NCBI RefSeq assembly: GCF_937863485.1
Contig: NZ_CALMFY010000236.1
Location: 1-64,000, forward strand
Source of the DNA: an uncultured Nostoc sp.
Lineage (GTDB): Bacteria > Cyanobacteriota > Cyanobacteriia > Cyanobacteriales > Nostocaceae
Length of the DNA: 64,000 nucleotides
Direction: 5' to 3'
The translations under genes were made by a program, and so were the position numbers. Within the stretch, counting starts at the first letter, position 1, and every line of letters begins with the position of its first letter. Below, one piece after another: positions 8,404 through 16,210 of the stretch. A model generated the notes under the pieces. The model saw nothing but the letters and a program-made list of their open reading frames with translations. It did not search any database and had not been told where the DNA came from.

Positions 8404-8547
8404 ATGATTTGTAAGAAAATTCACCCCCCGGCTGTCGCCGTCCCCCCAATGCCTTGGGAAGCCAGTGCGTTGGGCGGTGCCGACTTGAACCATCACAAGG
8501 GGGTATCGACAGTACAAAATTCTCATGAATGATTTAGGATTGCTATA
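8397..8547. mobile_element. MITE-like element (about 150 bp) in the caspase gene
   Basis: The left arm (8397-8422, starting ATCTTAGATGATTTG) and the reverse complement of the right arm (8516-8540, ATCCTAAATCATTCATG) form imperfect terminal inverted repeats. The interior is GC-rich and includes the common Nostoc-type string GCCAGTGCGTTGGGCGG. No open frame is present. The right end shares an exact 20-mer with bases 35-54 of the window, at the truncated hsdS. I infer a non-autonomous element; no target duplication is clear, because the flanking caspase sequence does not continue on the right. Confidence 0.55.
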
Positions 8548-8639
8548 TATTGTCAAATTGCCAAAAGATATACTTACCTTTAGAGGTTGTTTGAAAAGTC
8601 TAATTTATTACTGTTTCTTTTTGATATTAGGCTAGTTGA

Positions 8640-8866
8640 CTATCTGTGGAAAACTTGTGGAAAAACTCAGGTAATTTTCCACAAGGTAATTATACTTAAT
8701 TAAGTTTTAGCAGCAAAATATCAAGTTTTGCACAGAATCTTCCACAAAAAGTAAGATTTTTTCACAATCTAAGTTAAATTTAATCAATTTTTATACGTTA
8801 CTTAATATTTTCGACTAATTATTTAGCCGTTAACGCTAATGATCGGAGCACTGGTTGTGGAAAACT
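8640..8866. other. candidate chromosomal replication origin (DnaA-box cluster)
   Basis: The DNA just downstream of dnaA holds four exact TTTTCCACA boxes: 8645-8653 (minus), 8656-8664 (minus), 8675-8683 (plus) and 8856-8864 (minus). It also has three near matches: TTTTGCACA at 8726-8734, TCTTCCACA at 8738-8746 and TTTTTCACA at 8758-8766. The stretch 8767-8830 between them is strongly AT-rich and could be the unwinding element. TTTTCCACA is the box proposed for Anabaena/Nostoc origins. No gene lies here. The inference rests on box density and the neighbouring dnaA. Confidence 0.7.
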
Positions 8867-8878
8867 TAAAATACATCT

Positions 8879-10261
8879 TCAGGATGGTTTTTGGGAACGG
8901 CTAGTCATATTAATGCGATCGCTCAGTTGGCGTAGTGTTTGTGCTAAAGTGCGATCGCTCTCGTGGAGTTGGGTAATTTTATCGCAACTATAGATTACCG
9001 TTGTATGGTCTTTACCACCAAACTCCTCGCCAATTCTCGGCAAACTTAGGGATGTATGTTGACGCATTAGATACATTCCTATTTGACGCGCCCAGCTAAT
9101 CTCTCTTCGTCGTGAGTTACCTTTGAGGTCGTCTATTGAAACATCAAAATTATGCGCCACAACCTTTAAAATTGCTTCTGGGGTAGCTGCCATTTTTTCA
9201 TTAGGCGGTTCCAAAACTGGTGTAATATTTTCCACCGTCATCGGTAAGCCCCAAATAGAAATATAAGCCACCGCCCGAATTAAAGCCCCTTCTAATTCTC
9301 GAATATTAGAAGTATAGTTAGAAGCAATATATTCAATCACGTCGCGGGGAAGACAAATATTTTCATCCTCGGCTTTTTTCTGCAAAATTGCCATTCTAGT
9401 TTCTAAATCCGGCTTTTGGATGTCTGCAATTAACCCCATAGAAAACCGAGAACAAAGACGTTCTTGCAAGCTAGGAATTTGGTTAGGAGGACGATCGGAA
9501 GCAATGACAACTTGTTTACCAGCTTCATGTAAAGTATTAAAAGTATAAAAAAATTCTTCTTGAGTGTATTCCTTTCCTTCCAGAAACTGAATATCATCAA
9601 CTAATAAAACATCAGCGGCTCGGTAATGTTCTCGAAAACTTTGCATACTATCTTTACGAATCGCTGTAATTAAATCATTAGTAAACTGCTCAGTAGAAAC
9701 ATAAAATATTTTACAATCTGGACAAATTTCCCAGCGATAATGACCAATAGCCTGCATCAAATGAGTTTTACCTAAACCTACGCCACCGCATAAAAATAAA
9801 GGATTAAACTCCCTACCTGGAGATTCTGCAACTGCCAAAGAAGCAGCGTGAGCCATCCGATTGTTAGCACCAACTACAAATCGCGAAAATACATATTTTG
9901 AGTTTAATTCAGTAGTTTTTTGGTTATGATTAGGAACAGCTTCAGAAATACTGCTAGGATTTGGTGATTCCCAAGAAATCTCTCGTTCACTAAAATGAGA
10001 AACTTCATCGCCTTGAGCAACGGTAATGTAAATACCCACCGGATGACCCAGAATATCTTGTACTACATGAGCAATGGTATTGATGTAATACTTCTGTAAC
10101 CAATTACGAGCAAATGGGTTAGGAGTACGGATTACCAAACAATTATTTTCTAATCGCTCCGCACTAGCAGTTTTGATCCAAGTTTCAAAGGTAGGTCGGG
10201 ATAGTTCAAGCTGTAGGCGCTCTAGTACCTGACTCCACAGACTTTCTATAGGAATTTCCAT
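8879..10261 (-). CDS. dnaA: chromosomal replication initiator DnaA
   Basis: DnaA binds DnaA boxes and melts the origin. Domain I (1-80) opens LWSQVLERLQLELSRPTFETWI, domain II is a short linker (about 85-120), and the AAA+ domain III has Walker A GGVGLGKTH (159-167) and Walker B VLLVDDIQFL (218-227). Domain IV ends in the DNA-binding signature GGKDHTTVIYSCDKI (about 412-426). The length of 460 residues is normal. The start sits beside TTATCCACC (10261-10269), one base from a classical DnaA box, a possible autoregulatory site. It is divergent from the HtrA gene. The 3' side carries the box cluster. Confidence 0.97.
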   Translation of the reverse strand: MEIPIESLWSQVLERLQLELSRPTFETWIKTASAERLENNCLVIRTPNPFARNWLQKYYINTIAHVVQDILGHPVGIYITVAQGDEVSHFSEREISWESPNPSSISEAVPNHNQKTTELNSKYVFSRFVVGANNRMAHAASLAVAESPGREFNPLFLCGGVGLGKTHLMQAIGHYRWEICPDCKIFYVSTEQFTNDLITAIRKDSMQSFREHYRAADVLLVDDIQFLEGKEYTQEEFFYTFNTLHEAGKQVVIASDRPPNQIPSLQERLCSRFSMGLIADIQKPDLETRMAILQKKAEDENICLPRDVIEYIASNYTSNIRELEGALIRAVAYISIWGLPMTVENITPVLEPPNEKMAATPEAILKVVAHNFDVSIDDLKGNSRRREISWARQIGMYLMRQHTSLSLPRIGEEFGGKDHTTVIYSCDKITQLHESDRTLAQTLRQLSDRINMTSRSQKPS

Positions 10262-10415
10262 TATCCACCACCTTTACTACTAATCGTCACAATAGAAGAT
10301 AAAGCACCAATTTAGCATTGAGACACGCTAGACCTAGAATAAGCTTTTAAGTTGTAATCATTTTGGGACATACCCGGTAGGCACACCACCGATTGATACG
10401 GAGAAGCAACGACAC

Positions 10416-11657
10416 ATGAAGACAACAAACCATGATTTAGCGCCCAAAAAGATTGATACCAGGGGTTTTCCCCACAGGTTGTGGATGCTCTCATATGGGG
10501 TAGTAGTGGTGTTCTTGGGGAGCTGCTCTCTTCTACCAACCAAGACCTTTGAGACTCAACAAAGCCAGACTCAAGACCAAAAAACAATAGAACCTAATCC
10601 GGTAATTGTCCCCCCGCCGATTTTCTCGTCGTCTGGAGATCCTAATTTTGTGGTAAAAGTAGTGCAAAATGTAGGGCCTGCGGTAGTTCGCATTGATTCT
10701 TCCCGAACAATCACTTCTCGCGTACCAGACGAATTTAACGATCCATTTTTCCGGCGGTTTTTTAAAGACGCAGCGCCACAGCCTAGACAACGGGTAGAGC
10801 AGGGTAGTGGCTCTGGATTTATTATTAATTCCTCAGGTCAAATTGTGACCAATTCTCATGTGGTAGATGGTGCTGATAGAGTGACTGTCATACTCAAAGA
10901 TGGCCGGACTTTTGACGGGAAAGTTTTGGGTGAAGATCCAGTAACAGATGTGGCTACGATCAAAATTGACGCTAATAATCTGCCAACTCTATCTGTGGGT
11001 AACTCTGATGCCTTACAACCAGGAGAAGCAGTAATAGCTATCGGTAACCCGTTAGGCTTGAATAATACTGTCACTTCTGGGATTATTAGTGCTACAGGTC
11101 GCTCTGGTAGCGATATCGGTGCTAGTGACAAGCGGGTTGATTACATCCAAACGGATGCTGCGATTAATCCTGGTAACTCGGGTGGCCCATTGTTAAATGC
11201 TCGTGGCCAGGTAATTGCGATGAACACAGCTATTATTCGAGGCGCTCAAGGCTTAGGATTTGCTATTCCCATCAACACTGTGCAAAAAATTGCCCAAGAA
11301 TTAATTGCTAAAGGTAAAGTCGATCATCCTTATTTGGGTGTTCAGATGGTAACATTGACACCAGAAAATAAAGAAAGAATAAAAAATGTAGCAGGCGATG
11401 GCTTAAATATTACAGCAGATGACGGCGTTTTGCTGGTTGAGATTGTGCCGCGATCGCCTGCATCTGTGGCTGGACTACGAGTTGGCGATGTGATTAAAAG
11501 CATTAATAACCAGCCTGTTACTAAAATTGAAGAAGTACAAAAGCTAGTAGAAAAGAGCAAAATCGGTACTAAGTTACCAATAGAAGTGGAACGCAATGGG
11601 CAAATTGTTCAAGTAGGAGTCCAACCTGCTCCTTTGCCCGTGAGACGTGAAGGATGA
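10416..11657 (+). CDS. HtrA/Deg-family serine protease with PDZ domain
   Basis: This envelope protease degrades misfolded proteins outside the cytoplasm. The trypsin-like domain has the triad H148 (TNSHVVDGAD), D178 (DPVTDVATI) and S255 (NPGNSGGPLL). A single PDZ domain follows, about 295-400 (HPYLGVQM, GVLLVEIVPRSPASVAGL). The N-terminus has a hydrophobic stretch ending L-G-S-C37, so it may be a lipoprotein or a membrane-anchored form. Length, order and one PDZ domain match the cyanobacterial HtrA/HhoA/HhoB group, which is why I give no exact symbol. It diverges from dnaA across a 154-base spacer; GGAG at 10399-10402 is a distant ribosome site. Confidence 0.93.
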   Translation: MKTTNHDLAPKKIDTRGFPHRLWMLSYGVVVVFLGSCSLLPTKTFETQQSQTQDQKTIEPNPVIVPPPIFSSSGDPNFVVKVVQNVGPAVVRIDSSRTITSRVPDEFNDPFFRRFFKDAAPQPRQRVEQGSGSGFIINSSGQIVTNSHVVDGADRVTVILKDGRTFDGKVLGEDPVTDVATIKIDANNLPTLSVGNSDALQPGEAVIAIGNPLGLNNTVTSGIISATGRSGSDIGASDKRVDYIQTDAAINPGNSGGPLLNARGQVIAMNTAIIRGAQGLGFAIPINTVQKIAQELIAKGKVDHPYLGVQMVTLTPENKERIKNVAGDGLNITADDGVLLVEIVPRSPASVAGLRVGDVIKSINNQPVTKIEEVQKLVEKSKIGTKLPIEVERNGQIVQVGVQPAPLPVRREG

Positions 11658-11715
11658 TGTTAGAAGTAAGGAGTAAGAAGTACTGAGTGCTGAGTGGGAA
11701 AGAATAACTAATGAC

Positions 11716-11771
11716 CAATACAACTCTACCAGAGGCTGCGCCCTAAGCGTAGCTATGCCGCAGGCTTTACG
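11716..11771. repeat. 56-bp dispersed repeat, copy 1
   Basis: The segment from CAATACAACTC to GGCTTTACG matches, as the reverse complement and with few differences, bases 15565-15620. The core AAGCGTAGCTATGCCGCAGG is itself partly palindromic. Such repeats are common between Nostoc genes. The two copies form an inverted pair around def, galE and the WbaP-type gene. Confidence 0.8.
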
Positions 11772-11834
11772 ACGCCAGCTCCATTTAGCGAACGCAAGAG
11801 CGTCTCGTAGAGAAGCCGAGATGCTCAGTACAAG

Positions 11835-11862
11835 TGCCCAATGCCCAATGCCCAATGCCCAA
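11835..11862. repeat. short tandem repeat, 4 x TGCCCAA
   Basis: Four perfect head-to-tail heptamers lie 22 bases before the def start, just ahead of the AGGAG ribosome site near 11871. Heptamer tandem repeats of this kind are frequent between Nostoc genes. An effect on def expression is possible but not shown. Confidence 0.8.
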
Positions 11863-11883
11863 TTACCAAAAGGAGTTTTTATC

Positions 11884-12414
11884 ATGACTGAATTAGCGCC
11901 AATAATTCAATTAGGCAATCCAACATTGCGCCAAAAAGCTGCTTGGGTTGAGAATATTCAAGATGAGCATATCCAAAAATTAATTGAAGACTTAGTCGCC
12001 ACTGTTGCCAAGGCTAACGGCGTAGGAATTGCTGCGCCTCAAGTAGCACAATCCTATCGTTTATTTATTGTGGCTTCCCGTCCTAATGCCAGATACCCCA
12101 ACGCCCCGGAAATGCAACCTACTGCGATGATTAATCCCAAAATCATTGCTCATTCAACTGAAGTTGTCAAAGATTGGGAAGGTTGTTTAAGTGTTCCAGG
12201 AATTAGAGGGTTAGTTCCTCGGTATAAATCTATTGAAGTGGAATACACTGACTGTCAAGGCAACTTACAAAAGCAAGAATTAACCGATTTTATCGCTCGG
12301 ATTTTTCAACACGAGTCCGATCATCTCGATGGTATCGTATTTGTAGATCGTCTAGAGAACACTCTCGATATGATCACTGAGCAGGAATATCAACAACGAG
12401 TCGTTAACAATTAA
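11884..12414 (+). CDS. def: peptide deformylase
   Basis: It removes the formyl group from the N-terminal methionine of new proteins. The three motifs are all present: GVGIAAPQV (46-54), EGCLSVPG (99-106, metal ligand C101) and QHESDHLDG (142-150, ligands H143 and H147, catalytic E144). Length is 176 residues. I chose ATG 11884 because an AGGAG ribosome site lies about 8 bases before it; the open frame runs back to 11755, but that part is dispersed repeat DNA. A 19-bp hairpin downstream probably ends its transcript. Confidence 0.95.
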   Translation: MTELAPIIQLGNPTLRQKAAWVENIQDEHIQKLIEDLVATVAKANGVGIAAPQVAQSYRLFIVASRPNARYPNAPEMQPTAMINPKIIAHSTEVVKDWEGCLSVPGIRGLVPRYKSIEVEYTDCQGNLQKQELTDFIARIFQHESDHLDGIVFVDRLENTLDMITEQEYQQRVVNN

Positions 12415-12538
12415 TAAAAGGAACTAGTACCGCAAGGCGGAAGTCAAAAGTCAAAAGTATTACGGAATAAGCTTTTTAGGGTTTTTAAATCGTTGCTCTA
12501 TTTACGCGGTGTTGTACTAGTACAGCACTTTAACTCAT

Positions 12539-12599
12539 GATGTATCACTAAGAACATCAAACTAAATGTTCTTAGTGATACATCTGATGCTTCTTTTTT
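12539..12599 (+). terminator. 19-bp perfect hairpin with T-run after def
   Basis: Arms at 12539-12557 and 12566-12584 pair perfectly (GATGTATCACTAAGAACAT and its complement) around an 8-base loop. A T-rich run (12592-12599) follows within 10 bases. It sits between def and the convergent galE. The stem is longer and more AT-rich than most terminators, so an element end is the alternative. Confidence 0.65.
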
Positions 12600-12664
12600 G
12601 CTTAATAGCGATCGCTTTTCAGGAAAAACTTTTTGGTTTAGTGACATTGATTCAATACTCCGAA

Positions 12665-13669
12665 TCAGTGTATGGAGGATGTCACCATCAAATCTTTCTG
12701 GTGCATTTCCCAAGCTAGGGTACTGTACACAATTTGATCTAAGTCATTATATTTTGGTTGCCAACCCAGTAATTTAGAGATTTTATCAGCATCAGCGATC
12801 ACACAAGCAGGATCACCAGGGCGACGTTCTGTTTCAATAACCGGAAAATCTACCCCAGAAATAACCTTAACCCGTTCGATAACTTGACGGACACTGTATC
12901 CTTGTCCATAACCACAGTTGAGAATTTGGCTTTCGTTACCTTGCTCTAGATAGGTTAAAGCATCTAAATGTGCTGCTGCTAGGTCTTCAACATGAATGTA
13001 GTCTCTAATTGCCGTTCCATCTGGTGTAGGAAAATCTGTACCGAAAATTTTTACTCCTAGTCTGCGTTTAAGTGCAGCATCACACGTAACTCGAATTAAA
13101 TGAGATGCTCCTTTTGACATCTGCCCCAATCGCCCACCAGGTTCTGCTCCAGCAACATTAAAGTATCGTAAAATTACGTAACGTAAATCAGAAGCCTTTG
13201 CATAGTCACGAATCAACCATTCACAAGAAAGTTTTGATCGCCCATAGGGGTTAATAGGTTCAGCCGGTGTAGATTCAGTAACAGGACTCGTTTCTGGTTG
13301 TCCATAGACAGCTGCTGTACTGGAAAAGATAATTTGGTTCACACCCATGTTGCTGCAACAACGGAGTAAATTCAGAGTGTTGCGAGTATTGTTAGCGTAA
13401 TAGTCTAGGGGACGAGAAACAGATTCAGGTACATTCAGACTGCCAGCAAAGTGTAAAACTGCCGTAAATTGATGCTGACAAAATACCTGACAGAGACATT
13501 CTAAATCTTTTAAATCACCAATAATTAACTCACCATGCAATACTGCTTGGGCTGAACCTGTAGAACAATTGTCATAGACCACAACATCGTAACCTGCTTC
13601 GCCCAACTTACAAACCACGTGCGAGCCAATATATCCTGCTCCACCAGTAACTAAGACTTTTTTATTCAT
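12665..13669 (-). CDS. galE: UDP-glucose 4-epimerase
   Basis: It interconverts UDP-glucose and UDP-galactose, supplying galactose units for the polysaccharide made by this locus. The Rossmann NAD motif is TGGAGYIGSH (8-17), the catalytic pair is Y142 and K146 (PYGRSK), and the serine region is SSTAAVYG (116-123). Length is 334 residues, normal for GalE. Its ATG overlaps the stop of the preceding transferase gene by 4 bases, so the two are translated together. This supports a galactose- or glucose-phosphate initiating step. Confidence 0.93.
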   Translation of the reverse strand: MNKKVLVTGGAGYIGSHVVCKLGEAGYDVVVYDNCSTGSAQAVLHGELIIGDLKDLECLCQVFCQHQFTAVLHFAGSLNVPESVSRPLDYYANNTRNTLNLLRCCSNMGVNQIIFSSTAAVYGQPETSPVTESTPAEPINPYGRSKLSCEWLIRDYAKASDLRYVILRYFNVAGAEPGGRLGQMSKGASHLIRVTCDAALKRRLGVKIFGTDFPTPDGTAIRDYIHVEDLAAAHLDALTYLEQGNESQILNCGYGQGYSVRQVIERVKVISGVDFPVIETERRPGDPACVIADADKISKLLGWQPKYNDLDQIVYSTLAWEMHQKDLMVTSSIH

Positions 13670-15075
13670 CTGCCTTTACCCAGTAATACTACCCGAATGG
13701 TTTTGAAGATGATCGCTAAATCTAAAGCTAGGGAATAATTTTTGATGTAGTAGAGGTCGTAAGCTAATTTCTCGTAAGCATCTTCTACTGATGCGCCGTA
13801 GGGATACATTACCTGCGCCCAGCCTGTGATTCCGGGTTTGATGACATAACGTAAGTCATAGTAGGGAATTTCTTGTCGCAGCTTGATATCAAATTCTGGC
13901 CGTTCTGGACGGGGGCCAATGAGGCTCATTTCTCCCCAAAGAACGTTTAAAATCTGTGGTAGTTCATCGATTCTAGTCAGGCGTAACCAGCGTCCGAATC
14001 TAGTAATCCGAGGATCTCGTTCGTTCGCCCACTGCACTCCCCGTTTTTCAGCATCCTGATACATGGAACGAAATTTGTAAACTCTAAAGGGCTTTCCTTC
14101 CAAACCAGTCCGCATCTGTGTGTATAACACTGGGCCTGGACTATCTAACTTAATTGCTAGTACTACTAGCAACATCAGTGGAGATAAAAACAGAAATAAT
14201 AACCATACCAGAATAATGTCTAATAACCGCTTGAGCTTTTGACTAATGCTGTCACCCGCTAAATTAAAACCAGCACCAAAAGCCAGCCAGTTATCCTGAA
14301 GCAGAAATGAGGGAAGTTTGTGCCACAAGGTTTCACAAATATCGGGAATCCCGTAGATGGAGACACCAGATAAACGTAACTGCATCAACTGCTGTATCTC
14401 TGCACCAGATAATTCCATTGGAGTCGTTACTACTACCCCTGACCAAGGTTGTTGACTCCATTGGGGTAAGTCATTAAGGCTCCCCACAAAAACTCGATTA
14501 CTTTTTGCTAATTCATTGGTGTTTGGCTCTGCTGTTGCTAGAACAACCAAGCGCCCTAATGAACTGTGTTCTAGAAAAGTTTTGCTAAATAAAATGGCTT
14601 TTCTACCTGCACCCAAAATTAGCCAACGGCTGTGTTGAGCTTGTGATCGCACCCACTTGGCTGCCCATATTCTTGATCCCATAGCCCAGATGGTAAATAT
14701 GCCTAAGCTAGGGAGCAAAATTCCTCGTTTCAAGACCAAATCTTTCCCCCAAACACCAGTAAAGTAAATGAGAGCCGCAATAATGCTACCAACAACAACA
14801 TTACTAATCAAAATGCGGAATGGAGCGCGTAACCCTGCTATTTGGGTATCTGGATGGTAAGTATCTGCTAAATACAGCCCTGCCAAAACTAGGAAAAAAA
14901 ATAAATAAATTAAAGGGTCAAAACTATTCAGATTTTGATTAAATCGTAACCATAAAGATAGAGACAAACTCAACAATAAACCCACTATATCCCCTACTAA
15001 CAGTAATACACAGAGAAGATTATCTGTCTGAGAGAATTTCTTGGTTTTTTTGCCAATAGCAAGAGTAATAGTCAT
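13666..15075 (-). CDS. polyprenyl-phosphate hexose-1-phosphate transferase (WbaP/CpsE type)
   Basis: It starts the repeat unit by moving a hexose-1-phosphate onto undecaprenyl phosphate. The N-terminal third has several membrane helices (LLCVLLLVGDIVGLLLSLSL and following), then a Rossmann-like CoA-binding-type domain (SRWLILGAGRKAILFSKTF). The C-terminal catalytic domain has the usual motifs: PGPVLYTQMRTG, VYKFRSM, RLTRIDELPQILNVLWGEMS, LIGPRPERPEF and KPGITGWAQV. Length is 469 residues. It is coupled to galE and divergent from the Wzc-type gene. The exact sugar (glucose or galactose) cannot be read from sequence. Confidence 0.9.
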   Translation of the reverse strand: MTITLAIGKKTKKFSQTDNLLCVLLLVGDIVGLLLSLSLSLWLRFNQNLNSFDPLIYLFFFLVLAGLYLADTYHPDTQIAGLRAPFRILISNVVVGSIIAALIYFTGVWGKDLVLKRGILLPSLGIFTIWAMGSRIWAAKWVRSQAQHSRWLILGAGRKAILFSKTFLEHSSLGRLVVLATAEPNTNELAKSNRVFVGSLNDLPQWSQQPWSGVVVTTPMELSGAEIQQLMQLRLSGVSIYGIPDICETLWHKLPSFLLQDNWLAFGAGFNLAGDSISQKLKRLLDIILVWLLFLFLSPLMLLVVLAIKLDSPGPVLYTQMRTGLEGKPFRVYKFRSMYQDAEKRGVQWANERDPRITRFGRWLRLTRIDELPQILNVLWGEMSLIGPRPERPEFDIKLRQEIPYYDLRYVIKPGITGWAQVMYPYGASVEDAYEKLAYDLYYIKNYSLALDLAIIFKTIRVVLLGKGR

Positions 15076-15564
15076 TTGCAGAGATTAGTAAAAATTAGAA
15101 AAATTACAGCATAGATATAACAAAAATGGACGCAAGCAATAATTATCCTGAAATTTGAGTATGAGATTTCAATAGTTAAAAATATTTAAAACCCGTCAGC
15201 AAACTAAATGATAAGCTATCGAAAACAAAAGCCTGGTTTTACTAAAAAAACCAAGTTTCGTGAACTTAATCAAAAAAGTCATATTGTGTGTTTCACCATA
15301 TCTTTATTAACCCTTTATTTTTAATCCTTATTTTAGCTATCCAACCATGTAGAAATTACGTAAATATTTGGATTTATATACAAATAGTATTTGATTTTTG
15401 AAAAAGCTCCGTACATCTGGAAAAACATAAAATCAGATGAGAATTCAATTCCGCTAAACCTTGCTGTAAAAAGCTTATGACGAAATTTGCTGTTCATTTA
15501 TCACTATATATTTATTGATTTACTTGGGGCAGTAGTCACTGAGCGAACCTGTCCTGAGCGCAGC

Positions 15565-15620
15565 CGTAAAGCCTGCGGCATAGCTACGCTTAGGGCGTAG
15601 CCTCTCCAAGAGTTGTATTG
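15565..15620. repeat. 56-bp dispersed repeat, copy 2 (inverted)
   Basis: This is the reverse-complement match of 11716-11771, from CGTAAAGCCTGCGGCATAGC to GAGTTGTATTG, with only a few differences. It lies inside the non-coding divergent region. Confidence 0.8.
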
Positions 15621-15751
15621 CCTTGAGCGACTTGTGCCGAGCGTACCCCCCGTAGGAGTACGCTATCGGCGTCGCTAAAATATTCCTTGGGTAAATACAT
15701 TACCAGTGTTTATAGTAAATTATACATTATAAGTTAAGTAATATAATCAAT

Positions 15752-15780
15752 AAAAAACCGTAAAAATACGTAGGTTTTTT
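15752..15780. terminator. 8-bp hairpin ending in a T-run
   Basis: AAAAAACC (15752-15759) pairs with GGTTTTTT (15773-15780) around a 13-base loop. It resembles a weak intrinsic terminator or leader hairpin readable on either strand. No gene ends close by, so any role is inference; it could attenuate a leader transcript towards the Wzc-type gene. Confidence 0.3.
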
Positions 15781-16071
15781 CACAGAAAAACCTTGATAAT
15801 CTTTAACTAAATCTTTATGGATTATTCAGATCCAGTTGCAATCAATAAGGAGCAATTTTAGAGAACATTAGACTAGTTGATAAGTAGGTAGGCATAATTA
15901 AATGTAAATATGTCATTGCGTTTGCGTAACAAATCCAATGACAGTCCATATTATATTTATTTACACCCATCCACTTATATCACCTTTCCTGTTCCACTTC
16001 TTTGCTCTATATTCAGTTCTCACTTCGGTGCAATACAGTCGGAACGTCACCCTGAATTTGCTGACACAAAC

Positions 16072-16112
16072 ACTTCCCTCTCCTTGCCAAGGAGAGGGTT
16101 AGGAGTAAGGTT
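16072..16112. repeat. CT-rich hairpin repeat of the hsdR-insert type
   Basis: CCCTCTCCTTG, then CCAAGGAGAGGG, then TTAGGAGTAAGG form a short hairpin with a tail. The layout (C-rich arm, loop, G-rich arm, then a GGTTAGG-like tail) is that of the repeat inside hsdR and of the one at 59229, though the sequence is only related. Confidence 0.55.
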
Positions 16113-16210
16113 GAAAAATGTACTTTATGCAAACGAGAACTGCTTTATATCAGTACAAATGAGCCAACTAAATGTTTAACAGTTTCCATATATAGAGTAT
16201 TAGGTGAATT

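Larger units (their letters stand above)
15076..16210. other. 1.1-kb non-coding divergent region of the polysaccharide locus
   Basis: I find no convincing gene. The region separates the two divergent arms of the locus and so should hold both promoters. It is AT-rich from 15076 to about 15530, then holds a patch of GC-rich dispersed repeats (15541-15680), a small hairpin at 15752-15780, and a CT/AG repeat at 16072-16112. An 89-codon frame at 15910-16179 runs through that repeat and is not supported. The long leader would suit regulation of polysaccharide output, but I see no defined operator. Confidence 0.6.

Noticed and set aside
10469..10494. TTTTCCCCACAGG inside the HtrA gene start, like a DnaA box
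   Set aside because: It has extra C's compared with TTTTCCACA and lies in coding sequence; it is not a credible box.
12498..12713. 71-codon minus-strand frame at the galE end
   Set aside because: It is made from the 19-bp hairpin and the antisense of the galE tail region; no family features.
15910..16179. 89-codon plus-strand frame in the divergent polysaccharide region
   Set aside because: It runs through a CT/AG-rich dispersed repeat, has no recognisable domain and no ribosome site.
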